NCBI RefSeq assembly: GCF_008704555.1
Contig: NZ_CP023702.1
Coordinates: 744,001-808,000 of the forward strand
Length of the DNA: 64,000 nucleotides
Direction of reading: 5' to 3'
DNA from: Streptomyces nitrosporeus
GTDB taxonomy: Bacteria; Actinomycetota; Actinomycetes; Streptomycetales; Streptomycetaceae
The translations under genes were made by a program, and so were the position numbers. Shown piece after piece: positions 56,178 to 64,000 of this stretch. Below the pieces are notes generated by a model. The model saw only the letters and a list, made by a program, of their open reading frames with translations, had not been told where the DNA came from and did no database searches. Positions within the stretch are counted from its first letter, which is position 1. Each line of letters starts with the position of its first letter.

Positions 56178-57358
56178 GTGGGGCTCACCTTCCGTGCGAG
56201 GGAGCGGGCGAGGGGGCCGAGGCCCATGACGGCGAGCCCGGTCAGGGGTGCTCCGGCCCGGGTGGCCAGGGCGGCCTGGAGCGGGATCATGGCGCGGATG
56301 CCGCCGCCGACGGAGCGCCGGGTGAGGGGCGGGGACGGGTTGAGGGCGGCGTGCAGGAGGGGCCGCGCGGCGGTGCGGAGGTAGGCCCCGGTGAACGCGG
56401 TGAGCGCGAGCGTCCGCCCGGTGCCCCGGGGGCCCGGTGCCGGGGCCCGGCGGCCCCGGGACGGAAGCCGGTTGGTACGGAGGACGGCGGCCGCGAGTGC
56501 GGCGGCCGTGGCCAGCGCGGCGGTGGGCGCGGTGGTGGAACCGCCGTGTGCCTCGTGCCGGGAGACGTGGGTGACGGCGCAGGTGTGGGCGCCGAGCACC
56601 AGCGCGGCCGGCAGGGCCGTCGGCAGGGCGTGACCGGCGCCGGGGCGCGGTGCCCGTCCCCCGGGGCCCGCCGGACGCGCGGGCCGGGGGCGGGAGGCGC
56701 GGCCGGCCGGCGGGGTCCCCGGGGCGCCGCACGTCGCCGCCGCGCCCAGCAGCAGGTCGAGGCTCCGGGCCGTGGCCATGGCGGCGGGCCCCGCCGGGGT
56801 GTGTTTGAGGTGCAGGTCGTACGCCCAGACCGTGGCGGCCAGTCCGGTGGCCACCGCCAGCGCGGGGCGCCCCGCGCACGCGGCCAGGGCCAGCCCCGAC
56901 GCGGTGAGGGTGGCCGCGGCGGCCAGGGCGGCGCCGGGGGTGATCCGGCCCGAGGGGATCGGGCGGTGCGGGCGGTCCACGGCGTCCTCGGCGCGGTCGG
57001 CCCAGTCGTTGAGGGCCATGCCCGCCTCGTAGAGGCAGAGGGAGGCCCCCACCGCGAGCACGGTGCCCCGGCCGGGGCGGTGCCCGGCTGCGGCGGCCCC
57101 GGCGAGCGCGTCACCGGGCACGGTGAACAGGGCCGAGATCCGGAGGAGTTCGGCCCAGGCACGCGGGCCCGTCCGGGTGCGGGGCCTGTCCGGTGCGGGC
57201 GCAGTCCCGCGCGCACCGGACAGGCTGTACGGGGGTGCCGCGTGGCGGCTCGCGGACGGCACGGGCGACGTGGACGGCACGGGCGACGCGGAGGGGACGG
57301 GCGACGCGGGCGGCACGGGCGTTCCCGCCCGGTCGGCGGGCGGGCGCGGCGGGTTCAC
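56174..57358 (-). CDS. SCO3242-like UbiA-family prenyltransferase
   Basis: 394 residues, seven or more helices. Prenyl-diphosphate site MALNDWADRAEDAVDRPHRPIPSG (ND-x2-D-x3-D) and the second loop YDLHLKHTPAGPA. The 60 N-terminal residues are a Pro/Ser repeat encoded by 18-bp units and are probably dispensable. The EboC-position enzyme should attach an isoprenyl chain to a polar acceptor, here perhaps an inositol or cyclitol phosphate made by the gene upstream (inference). GTG at 57358 overlaps the stop of that gene by 4 nt. Confidence 0.85.
   Translation of the reverse strand: MNPPRPPADRAGTPVPPASPVPSASPVPSTSPVPSASRHAAPPYSLSGARGTAPAPDRPRTRTGPRAWAELLRISALFTVPGDALAGAAAAGHRPGRGTVLAVGASLCLYEAGMALNDWADRAEDAVDRPHRPIPSGRITPGAALAAAATLTASGLALAACAGRPALAVATGLAATVWAYDLHLKHTPAGPAAMATARSLDLLLGAAATCGAPGTPPAGRASRPRPARPAGPGGRAPRPGAGHALPTALPAALVLGAHTCAVTHVSRHEAHGGSTTAPTAALATAAALAAAVLRTNRLPSRGRRAPAPGPRGTGRTLALTAFTGAYLRTAARPLLHAALNPSPPLTRRSVGGGIRAMIPLQAALATRAGAPLTGLAVMGLGPLARSLARKVSPT
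57255..57326. repeat. 18-bp tandem repeat, four copies, in prenyltransferase 5' end
   Basis: Units starting GACGGCACGGGCGACG(T/C)G, the last two diverged. They encode a Pro-Val-Pro-Ser-Ala-Ser hexad repeated four times; copy change keeps frame. Confidence 0.8.
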
Positions 57359-58473
57359 CGGGCGGCCCGCAGACGCTCGGCGAAGCCGAGCAGCGCCGCG
57401 TACTGCTCGGGCAGTCCTGCCGGGCCTCCGTCGGGGTCCTTGAAGTAGAAGCCCAGTTCGGGGCGCGGGCCGGTGAGGCCGGTCTCATGGGCGCGGGCGA
57501 GCAGCCGGGCGAGGTCCAGGACGAGGGGGGCGGCCAGCGCCGAGTCGCAGCCCTGCCAGGTGGTCTGGAGGGTCATCCGCGCACCGAGGAACCCGTCGAA
57601 GGCGATGTGGTCCCAGGCGGTCTTCCAGTCGCCCATGGCGGGCACGTCGTCGATGTGGACCTCGCCCTCGGGCACCGCGCCGAGCGTGTCGGCGAGGACG
57701 CGTTCCTTGCCCGCGTTCTTGGCCGCGGCGGCGGCCGGGTCGGCGAGCGCGGCCCCGTCCCCGCCGCCCAGCAGGTTGGTGCCCGACCATGCCCGTACCG
57801 GCAGGGCCCGCTGGACGAACATCGGTGCGAGGACGGAACGCAGGAGGGTCTGCCCGGTCTTGCCGTCACGTCCGGCGTACGGCAGCCCGGCGGCTTCGGC
57901 GGCTTCCTCCAGACGGGGGCCGCGCAGGCCGGTGGAGGGGGTGAAGTTGGCATAGGGGCAGCCTGCGCGGAGGGCCGCCGCGGCGTAGAGGGAGCTGGTC
58001 GGCAGGCGGAGCGCTCCGGGCGCGGGCGCGGGCTCGGTCGAGGCGACGTTGACGACGACGGTGCGGGCGAGGCCGTGGCGGCGGGTGAAGTCCGTGATGT
58101 CGGCGGCGAACGCGGTGATCAGTTCGTCGTCGGTGCGGGTGTCACCGGGCAGCGGTCCGCCGGTCCGTATCTCCGCTTCGGCGGCGGCCGTCTCGGCCGG
58201 GACGGCGAGGGGCAGGCCGTGCGGGAGGACCCCGCCGGCCGCCAGCGCCTCGGCGCGCTTGGGCAGGGGGCAGTCCAGGGTGTCGTGGCCGCCGAAGACC
58301 AGGGAGGCCAGGGCCGGCAGTCCGCTGCCGGCGAAGGGCGGGGTCTCGGTGGCCATGCCGGTCGCCGGGTGGAGGCCGGCCGCGACGGCGGCGCATCCCA
58401 CGGTGGCGGTGGTGGCGACGGAGCCGCGTGCTCCGATGAACCAGACTCCGGTACGGACGGCGTGTGCGGTCAC
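57355..58473 (-). CDS. Myo-inositol-1-phosphate-synthase-like protein of the Ebo cluster
   Basis: 372 residues. NAD-binding start VWFIGARGSVATTATVGCAAVAAGL, then VVVNVASTEPAP, the conserved NFTPSTG and YAGRDGKTGQTLLRSVLAPMF blocks (NAD- and phosphate-contacting Lys/Asp), SGTNLLGGGDG and WDHIAFDGFLG: these identify the MIPS fold (glucose-6-phosphate to inositol-3-phosphate), a version shorter than the primary enzyme. GTG at 58473 with AGGGAGGC. First gene of the Ebo run; it replaces the dehydroquinate-synthase-like member of cyanobacterial clusters. Confidence 0.88.
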   Translation of the reverse strand: MTAHAVRTGVWFIGARGSVATTATVGCAAVAAGLHPATGMATETPPFAGSGLPALASLVFGGHDTLDCPLPKRAEALAAGGVLPHGLPLAVPAETAAAEAEIRTGGPLPGDTRTDDELITAFAADITDFTRRHGLARTVVVNVASTEPAPAPGALRLPTSSLYAAAALRAGCPYANFTPSTGLRGPRLEEAAEAAGLPYAGRDGKTGQTLLRSVLAPMFVQRALPVRAWSGTNLLGGGDGAALADPAAAAAKNAGKERVLADTLGAVPEGEVHIDDVPAMGDWKTAWDHIAFDGFLGARMTLQTTWQGCDSALAAPLVLDLARLLARAHETGLTGPRPELGFYFKDPDGGPAGLPEQYAALLGFAERLRAAR

Positions 58474-58565
58474 GGGCTGCCTCCCTGGGGGCCGGGCGGG
58501 GGAACGAGCAGGAGAGGGGCGGGGAGAGCGGGGCGGAGAAGGCGGGTGGGGTGGGCGGGGCAGGC

Positions 58566-58613
58566 GGGGCCCGGTGGACGGTGAGGCGGGCGCGTCACCG
58601 TCCACCGGGCCCC
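58566..58613. terminator. 19-bp perfect stem-loop between ThuA protein gene and Ebo cluster
   Basis: Arms 58566-58584 and 58595-58613 are fully complementary over 19 bp with a 10-nt loop. Most likely terminates transcription of the giant gene, so the Ebo cluster needs its own promoter in the following 90 bp. Confidence 0.75.
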
Positions 58614-58742
58614 CGGCCGGGGACTTCCACCGGGCTCCCGGCCGGGGACCTCCACCCGGACCGGGCCGGACCCGGTGTCCGGGCTCCCGGGCCCGGTCCG
58701 GACCAGAACGGACCGGACCGGCGGGAGGTCCCGGGCGGTGCC

Positions 58743-61700
58743 CTATGCCGGGGGCAGTTCCTTCAGCCGGATGTTGCGGAAGGACACCTGGTCGTCGGCC
58801 CCGTGGTTCTGGAGGCCGATGTAGCCGTCCTTCAGGCTGCGGGCGGGGTCGGTGTTGGTGAAGTCGTTGATCTTCGTCCCGTTGAGGAAGACCTGGAGGC
58901 GTTCGCCCCGGACCCGGATCTCGTAGCTGTTCCACTGGCCGGGCGGCCGCAGGACCCGGTCGCGGGCCTTGAGGTCCGCCGACTTGAAGGTGTAGACGGC
59001 GCCGGTGGTGCGGTCGGCGGCGTCGGTGGCGTCGATCTGGACCTCGTAACCGTTGTTCACCGCGGACCACGGGTCGTCGGACTCCGGGAAGCCCACGAAG
59101 ACACCGGAGTTGTCGTCGCCCTCCATCTTCCAGTCCAGCGTGAGCGAGTAGGAGTGCAGCTCCTTGGCCTGGTAGGTCAGCAGGCCCATGCCTCCGGACG
59201 AGCGCAGTTCACCGTCGACGACGTCGAACTTCCCGGGTCCTGCCTGCTTCCAGCCCTCCAGCGTCGTGCCGTTGAAGAGGGACCGGTAGCCGGTGTCGGG
59301 CTTGCAGTCGGCCTTGGCCTGCCCGGAGGCGTAGCGCAGGCCGCCCAGCAGGTGCTGGCGGAAGGCCGGTTCGGCGTAGGACTCCTTGGTGTGGCCGAGG
59401 CCGGTGTAGAAGGAGCGCCCGCCCTGGTAGGTCTGGCACCAGGCGATGGGGTGGTCGCCCTTCATGGTGCCGCCGGTGTAGGTGGTCTCGTCCAGGGTGG
59501 CGAGTACCTGGGCCTTGTCGCGCGGGTTGGTGCGGTAGTTGTACCACTCGTCGGTGCGGTCCCACGCCTCGTCCAGGTGGGCGGTGGCCGGGTGGTCGTG
59601 GTTCTCGATCCGGACGGTGGCGGGCTGGATCTGCGGGTGGGAGTGGAAGTAGGCGCCGACGAGCCCGCCGTAGAACTCCCAGTCGTACTCGGTGTCGGCC
59701 GCGGCGTGGATGCCCATGTAGCCGCCACCGGTGGAGACGAAGTTCTCGAACGCCTTCTTCTGCCCGGCGTTCAGGATGTCGCCGGTGGTGGAGAGGAAGA
59801 CGACGGCGTCGTAGCGGGCCAGGTTGCCGGTGGTGAACTGGGCCGCTTCCTCGGTGGCGTCGACGGTGATGTTCGCGTCCTTGCCGAGCTCCTTCAGCGC
59901 GGCGATGCCCTCCGGGATGGAGTCGTGGCGGAAGCCGCCGGTCTTGGAGAAGACGAGGACGCGCTTGGCGGTCCGGTCTTTGGGGGTGCTGGTGATCTGG
60001 AAATCGTCCACGTCGAAGAGTGCTCCCTGACCGCCCTTGAAGACCAGGTACAGGCCGGTGGCCTTCTTGGGCGCGCCGCGCAGCGGGACGTCGATGTCCT
60101 GGAAGGTGTCCCAGCTGCCGGTGACGGGGACGGGGGCGGAGCCGAGGATCTTGCCGGTGGGTGATCCGGCGCGTACCTCCAGGAAGCCTCCGGCGCCGGC
60201 CGAGGACGTCCGGGCGGTGAGCCGGGTGGTCCCGCCGAGGATGTAGGGGCTGAAGGAGATCCAGTCGCCGTCGTGGATGTCCCCGACGGTCCGGCCGCCG
60301 TGCGCGCTGGTCTTGCTCGGGGTGGTGACGCCCGAGGAGTCGTCGTAGTGCTCGGCCTGCCGGTGGCGCGGCTGGAGTTTGGCCTGGTCGCGGCCGGTCA
60401 GTGCTGCCTGGCCGCCGCCCCCGCCGTCGGTGTAGGCGGCGGAGATGCCGCCGTAGATGTTGGCGTTGGGGTCGTGGCCGCCTTCCATGGCGGTCTTGAC
60501 GGTGCCTTCGCAGCCGTGCTCGGTGGTGATGTCGTGGCCGTGGCTGTCGTGGCCGAGGGTGAACTTGACCTCGACCTTCGAGCAGTCGACCGTGCCGTCC
60601 TCCGGATCGGTGACGGTCACCGCGAAGGGCACCTCGTCACCGAACTCGAAGAGCTGGCCGTCGGCCGGGAAGTGCATCTCGACGACCGGGGCGGTGTTGC
60701 CGACCGTCACGTGGACGCTCGCCGATCCGGTGCGGCCGGTCGGGTCCTTCGCGGTGACGGTGGCGGTGTAGGTGCCGTTCTTCCTGTACGTGTACGTGGG
60801 GTTCGCGGCCGTGGACGTCCCGCCGTCGCCGAAGTCCCAGGCGTAGGTGAGGGCGTCGCCGTCGCCGTCGGTGGTGCCGGCGGAGGAGAAGCGCACCCTG
60901 AGGGGCGCGGTTCCCGAGGTCTTGTCCGAGGATGCCTCGGCGATGGGCGAGCGGCCGCCGGTGGCGTTCTCGATGCGGTAGAGCGCGGAGTGCTCGTCGC
61001 CGCCGAACCAGGAGAGGCCGTAGTCCAGGACGTAGAGGGCGCCGTCCGGGCCGAAGGCCATGTCCATGACCTGGGTGCCGGTCCACGGGATGTCGTTGAC
61101 GGACCGGACCGTGCCGTCGGCGTCCTGCTCGATGCGTTTGATCCACTGCCGGCCGAACTCCCCGGCGAAGAAGTCGCCGTCGTACTCCTCGGGGAACTTC
61201 ACGGGTGAGTCGAGGTCCGCGTCGTAGCGGTAGACGGGACCGCCCATCGGGGACTCGGAGCCGGTGCCGAACTCGGGCAGGGAAGGCCCGTCGTAGGGGA
61301 TCCAGGCGGCCTCGGAGGGCGGCAGGTCGACCAGGCCGGTGTTGTGCCGGGACTCGTTCTTCGGCGCGGCGCAGTCGAACTTCGCACCGGAGGTCCCGGT
61401 GGCGAAGTCGTAGCGGTTGTACGCCTGGTTGTCCCCGGTGCAGTACGGCCAGCCGAAGTTGCCCGGCTTCGTCACCCGGGCGAACTCGACCTGTCCGGCC
61501 GGTCCGCGGTCCGGGTCGGCGGCGCCGGCGTCGGGGCCGTAGTCGCCGACGTAGAGGATGCCGGTCGCCCGGTCCACGCTGAAGCGGAAGGGGTTGCGGA
61601 ATCCCATGGCGTAGATCTCGGGGCGGGTCTTCTCCGTGCCCGGGGCGAAGAGGTTCCCCTCGGGGACGGTGTAGGAGCCGTCCTCGGCGACCTTGATGCG

Positions 61701-62465
61701 CAGGATCTTGCCCCGGAGGTCGTTGGTGTTGCCGGAGGTCCGGCGGGCGTCGAAGGCCGGGTTGCGGTCCGCCCGGTCGTCCAGCGGCGAGTAGCCGTCG
61801 GAGGCGAACGGGTTGGAGTCGTCGCCCGTCGAGAGGTAGAGGTTGCCCTCCGCGTCGAAGTCGATGTCACCGCCGACGTGGCAGCACATGCCGCGGGTGG
61901 TGGGGATGTCTAGGACCTTCTTCTCGCTGGCGGTGTCGAGGGTGCCGTCCTCGTCGAGGACGAAGCGGGAGAGCCGGTTCACGCCGTCGAACTTCGCGAA
62001 GTCCTCGGCGGTGCCGGTCTCCGGGGCGTCGCCGGCGGGGGTGTCCATCGGCGGTGCGTAGAAGAGGTAGATCGCCCGGTTCTCGGCGAAGCCCGGATCG
62101 ACGCCGACGCCCTGGAGGCCTTCCTCGTCGTGCGAGTAGACGGGGATGGTGCCGGATATCCGGGTGTTGCCGGCGCTGTCGGTGATGCGCAGCTCGCCGC
62201 CGCGCGAGGTGTGCAGCACGCTGCGGTCGGGGAGCACCGCCAGCGAGATGGGCTCGCCGGTCTCGGCGGCCCCCTTGGCGAGGGTGACCTGCTGGAAGTC
62301 CTCGGCCGCGTCGGCGGCGGCGTCCCGTACGGCCGTGCTGTGCGCGGCCGGGACGCCGGCGGCGGCCGGCGGGGAGGCGAGGGTGAGGGTGGCGGCGGTG
62401 AGCAGTCCGCCGGTCAGGAGTGCGAGTGTCTTTCGGGCGCGGAGCCGTCTGCGGCTTCTGTGCAC
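58743..62465 (-). CDS. Giant secreted GSDH / PKD / CBM / ThuA / DUF1080 protein
   Basis: 1240 residues. Order: signal peptide (ALLTGGLLTAATLTLASPPAAA); PQQ-type sugar dehydrogenase-like propeller (about 60-470, including GLQGVGVDPGFAENRAIYLFY, LYLSTGDD, GFRNPFRFSVDRATG, GDYGPD); PKD domain (about 500-590, LTYAWDFGDGGTS); a CBM6-like module (about 660-800); a ThuA trehalose-utilisation domain (about 825-1030, VLVFSKTGGFRHDSIPEGIAALKELG, GIHAAADTEY, HPIAWCQTYQGGRSFYTGLGH); and DUF1080 (about 1050-1240, GWKQAGPGKFDVVDGELRSSGGMGLL...GVFVGF). Probably oxidises or cleaves glycosides (3-keto-sugar chemistry) outside the cell. GTG at 62465 with GGAGG upstream is chosen over the ORF's longer start. 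Confidence 0.88.
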   Translation of the reverse strand: MHRSRRRLRARKTLALLTGGLLTAATLTLASPPAAAGVPAAHSTAVRDAAADAAEDFQQVTLAKGAAETGEPISLAVLPDRSVLHTSRGGELRITDSAGNTRISGTIPVYSHDEEGLQGVGVDPGFAENRAIYLFYAPPMDTPAGDAPETGTAEDFAKFDGVNRLSRFVLDEDGTLDTASEKKVLDIPTTRGMCCHVGGDIDFDAEGNLYLSTGDDSNPFASDGYSPLDDRADRNPAFDARRTSGNTNDLRGKILRIKVAEDGSYTVPEGNLFAPGTEKTRPEIYAMGFRNPFRFSVDRATGILYVGDYGPDAGAADPDRGPAGQVEFARVTKPGNFGWPYCTGDNQAYNRYDFATGTSGAKFDCAAPKNESRHNTGLVDLPPSEAAWIPYDGPSLPEFGTGSESPMGGPVYRYDADLDSPVKFPEEYDGDFFAGEFGRQWIKRIEQDADGTVRSVNDIPWTGTQVMDMAFGPDGALYVLDYGLSWFGGDEHSALYRIENATGGRSPIAEASSDKTSGTAPLRVRFSSAGTTDGDGDALTYAWDFGDGGTSTAANPTYTYRKNGTYTATVTAKDPTGRTGSASVHVTVGNTAPVVEMHFPADGQLFEFGDEVPFAVTVTDPEDGTVDCSKVEVKFTLGHDSHGHDITTEHGCEGTVKTAMEGGHDPNANIYGGISAAYTDGGGGGQAALTGRDQAKLQPRHRQAEHYDDSSGVTTPSKTSAHGGRTVGDIHDGDWISFSPYILGGTTRLTARTSSAGAGGFLEVRAGSPTGKILGSAPVPVTGSWDTFQDIDVPLRGAPKKATGLYLVFKGGQGALFDVDDFQITSTPKDRTAKRVLVFSKTGGFRHDSIPEGIAALKELGKDANITVDATEEAAQFTTGNLARYDAVVFLSTTGDILNAGQKKAFENFVSTGGGYMGIHAAADTEYDWEFYGGLVGAYFHSHPQIQPATVRIENHDHPATAHLDEAWDRTDEWYNYRTNPRDKAQVLATLDETTYTGGTMKGDHPIAWCQTYQGGRSFYTGLGHTKESYAEPAFRQHLLGGLRYASGQAKADCKPDTGYRSLFNGTTLEGWKQAGPGKFDVVDGELRSSGGMGLLTYQAKELHSYSLTLDWKMEGDDNSGVFVGFPESDDPWSAVNNGYEVQIDATDAADRTTGAVYTFKSADLKARDRVLRPPGQWNSYEIRVRGERLQVFLNGTKINDFTNTDPARSLKDGYIGLQNHGADDQVSFRNIRLKELPPA

Positions 62466-62813
62466 GTGCGTCCTCCGGAAGGTGCCGGTTGTACGGGCGG
62501 GTGGAGCCGTATCCGTTGCGCGCGGGGACTGCCGCGCTCGTGGCCCGGGGCCGGTGGGGGGCCGGGTCACACGAGTTATGTCGTGTACATGAAAAGAACG
62601 GTAGACCTGTTCGTCCAGGACGGAAAGGTCTTACGCACGAGTCGGATGCATCTTTTTCCCTTGCCAGGACAAAGCGGGGTGAGGGCAGGCCGGGGCGACC
62701 CGGGGCTCGGTGCGGGTGCCGCCGGGTCGTACCGTGCCTTCACTCCGCGGGCGCCGTGCGGCGCACGGCCGGGCCCCCGGGACCAGAGCGGGCCGGGGCC
62801 CTGCGCCCGGTCC
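62466..62813. other. Intergenic region upstream of the giant gene
   Basis: Contains ACACGA-GTTATG-TCGTGT at 62569-62586 (6-bp arms), an AT-rich CATCTTTTTCCC patch near 62648-62660, and no gene. The promoter of the minus-strand giant gene is likely between 62550 and 62660. Confidence 0.5.
62569..62586. promoter_or_regulatory. ACACGA-N6-TCGTGT palindrome upstream of the giant gene
   Basis: Perfect 6-bp arms with a 6-nt centre, about 105 bp before the start codon. A regulator half-site pair is likely; ligand unknown. Confidence 0.4.
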
Positions 62814-63818
62814 TCAGCGGCCCCCTCCGAAGGCCGCGTCGAAGGACGCGCCCGGCGGGTCGAAGTCGTACCGCCTGAGCGAGGCCAGCGCCTCCGGCGC
62901 ACCGGTCAGCCGGTCCATGCCGGCGTCCTCCCATTCCACCGAGACCGGGCCCTCGTAGCCGATGGAGCGCAGCATCCGGAACACGTCCTCCCACGGCACG
63001 TCACCGTGGCCGGCCGAGACGAAGTCCCAGCCTCGCCGGGGATCGCCCCACGGCAGGTGGGAGCCGAGGCGGCCGTTGCGGCCGTCGAGGCGTTTACGGG
63101 CCTCCTTGCAGTCGACGTGGTAGATCCGCTCCCGGAAGTCGTAGAGGAAGGCCACCGGGTCGAGGTCCTGCCAGACGAAGTGGCTCGGGTCGAAGTTCAG
63201 CCCGAACGCGGGCCGGTGGCCGACCGCTTCCAGGGCGCGGTGCGTGGTCCAGTAGTCGTAGGCGATCTCGCTGGGGTGGACCTCGTGGGCGAAGCGCACC
63301 CCTTCCCGGTCGAAGACGTCCAGGACCGGGTTCCAGCGCTCGGCGAAGTCCTGGTAGCCGCGGTCGATCATGTGCGGCGGTACGGGCGGGAACATCGCGA
63401 CGAGATGCCAGATCGAGGAGCCGGTGAACCCGATGACGGTGTCGACGCCGAACGCGGCGGCGGCCCGGGCGGTGTCCTCGATCTCCGCGGCGGCCCGCCG
63501 GCGTACGCCTTCCGGTTCACCGTCCCCCCAGATCCGGGCGGGCAGGATGCCCTGGTGGCGTTCGTCGATGGGGCTGTCGCAGACGGCCTGGCCCACCAGG
63601 TGGTTGGAGACGGCCCAGCACTTCAGGCCGTACCGGTCGAGCAGCCGCCGCCGGCCGTCCAGGTAACCGGGGTCCGACAGGGCCTTGTCCACCTCGAAGT
63701 GGTCTCCCCAGCAGGCGAGTTCGAGACCGTCGTAACCGAAGTCGCGGGCGAGGCGGCAGACCTCTTCGAGGGGCAGGTCGGCCCACTGGCCGGTGAAGAG
63801 CGTGAAGGGGCGTGGCAT
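62814..63818 (-). CDS. Sugar phosphate isomerase/epimerase (xylose-isomerase-like)
   Basis: 334 residues. Barrel signatures: [82 protein letters not shown] (metal Asp/His), HVDCKEARK and [13 protein letters not shown]. This type pairs with Gfo/Idh oxidoreductases in cyclitol or 3-keto-sugar catabolism. It starts immediately after the stop of the upstream oxidoreductase (TAG then ATG adjacent). Confidence 0.92.
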   Translation of the reverse strand: MPRPFTLFTGQWADLPLEEVCRLARDFGYDGLELACWGDHFEVDKALSDPGYLDGRRRLLDRYGLKCWAVSNHLVGQAVCDSPIDERHQGILPARIWGDGEPEGVRRRAAAEIEDTARAAAAFGVDTVIGFTGSSIWHLVAMFPPVPPHMIDRGYQDFAERWNPVLDVFDREGVRFAHEVHPSEIAYDYWTTHRALEAVGHRPAFGLNFDPSHFVWQDLDPVAFLYDFRERIYHVDCKEARKRLDGRNGRLGSHLPWGDPRRGWDFVSAGHGDVPWEDVFRMLRSIGYEGPVSVEWEDAGMDRLTGAPEALASLRRYDFDPPGASFDAAFGGGR

Positions 63819-64000
63819 CTACGGGACCTCCTGGAAGGGGACCGGTGTGTGTACGGAGTTCCTGGCGGCGCTCTCCTCCACCGCGGCGAGCACCCTCTGC
63901 ACCTGGAGGCCGTCGGCGAACGACGGCTCGGGGGGCAGCCCTTCCGCGATCGTGCGGACGACGTCGCGTGCCTGGTGGACGAAGGTGTGCTCGTAGCCGA
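63819..64000 (-). CDS. C-terminal end of Gfo/Idh/MocA-family oxidoreductase (truncated by window)
   Basis: Only the last 60 or so residues are seen: GYEHTFVHQARDVVRTIAEGLPPEPSFADGLQVQRVLAAVEESAARNSVHTPVPFQEVP. The DGLQVQRVLAAVEESAARN end is the usual Gfo/Idh C-terminal helix. NAD-dependent sugar or inositol oxidation is expected. The gene runs off the window at 64000. It is coupled to the isomerase downstream. Confidence 0.8.
   Translation of the reverse strand, partial: GYEHTFVHQARDVVRTIAEGLPPEPSFADGLQVQRVLAAVEESAARNSVHTPVPFQEVP

Noticed and set aside
58695..58705. GGTCCGGACCA resembling a DasR box near the end of the giant gene
   Set aside because: Only about 10 of 16 positions agree with the consensus and it lies in very GC-rich, repeat-like DNA after a gene end, not in a promoter.
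62700..62958. Small plus-strand frame opposite the isomerase end
   Set aside because: No ribosome site, antisense to a well-supported gene, Pro/Arg-rich.

Overview
The window is high-GC actinobacterial DNA and almost certainly comes from a Streptomyces chromosome. The evidence is the strong third-position GC bias, frequent GTG/TTG starts, and families typical of the genus: DUF574 (methyltransferase-19), DUF397/DUF5753/DUF6879, CHAT-TPR, class F sortase, a DasR-type chitinase promoter and an Ebo cluster with an SCO3242-like prenyltransferase. All calls were read from sequence alone; no database search was run.

Layout. 0-10.5 kb: a secreted YVTN beta-propeller protein, a flavin-reductase-like protein, an IclR regulator, a frameshifted relic, an MHYT membrane sensor, the tail of a decayed DUF574 methyltransferase, a septum-formation-type lipoprotein, an intact DUF574 methyltransferase, a GtrA-like and a DUF1772 membrane protein, and a small helical protein. 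10.5-21.7 kb: a GT-C-type membrane glycosyltransferase, then a divergent CHAT set (membrane protein plus small Cys/His protein on minus, 1277-residue TPR-CHAT caspase-like protease on plus), then a response regulator/histidine kinase pair, a small membrane-anchored protein and a class F sortase. 21.7-23.7 kb: a questin-oxidase-like (DUF4243) protein and a MerR regulator with an unusually legible autoregulatory promoter.

23.8-32.0 kb: a tightly overlapping minus-strand cassette (methyltransferase with a PIG-L-like N-terminus, DUF1796-like protein, PIG-L deacetylase, ABC ATPase, ABC permease). Its promoter carries a near-consensus DasR (GlcNAc-response) site over the -35 box. A secreted amidase diverges from it, followed by a GH18 chitinase whose promoter has two DasR-type boxes. 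32.2-38.4 kb: a complete ribose operon rbsR-rbsA-rbsC/rbsB-rbsK-rbsD, with permease and binding protein fused in one polypeptide and a double LacI-type operator. 38.7-44.2 kb: a methyltransferase, an aldehyde dehydrogenase with its GAF activator and likely operator, and a divergent SDR/TetR pair.

44.3-47.8 kb: a lower-GC block ending at tRNA-Leu(GAG). It holds DUF6879, XRE-DUF5753, DUF397 and several small unknown genes. It is flanked by a 12-bp direct repeat of the tRNA 3' end and has no integrase, so it looks like a small island or island remnant. Two of its promoters share a 21-bp motif.

48.2-64.0 kb: a secreted tripeptidyl-peptidase-like hydrolase, then about 14 kb read entirely from the minus strand. 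In transcription order this is: Gfo/Idh oxidoreductase (truncated by the window edge), sugar isomerase, a giant secreted GSDH/PKD/ThuA/DUF1080 protein, a strong stem-loop, then an Ebo-type cluster (inositol-phosphate-synthase-like protein, UbiA prenyltransferase, TIM-barrel isomerase, EboA, TatD-like hydrolase, EboE, alkaline-phosphatase-superfamily protein) and a Tat-exported isomerase-like protein. Most Ebo genes overlap by 1-4 nt, which implies one coupled operon.

The best candidates for undescribed biology are the DasR-linked PIG-L/methyltransferase/ABC cassette, the CHAT-TPR set, the tRNA-Leu mini-island with its shared operator, and the inositol-synthase/UbiA variant of the Ebo cluster.
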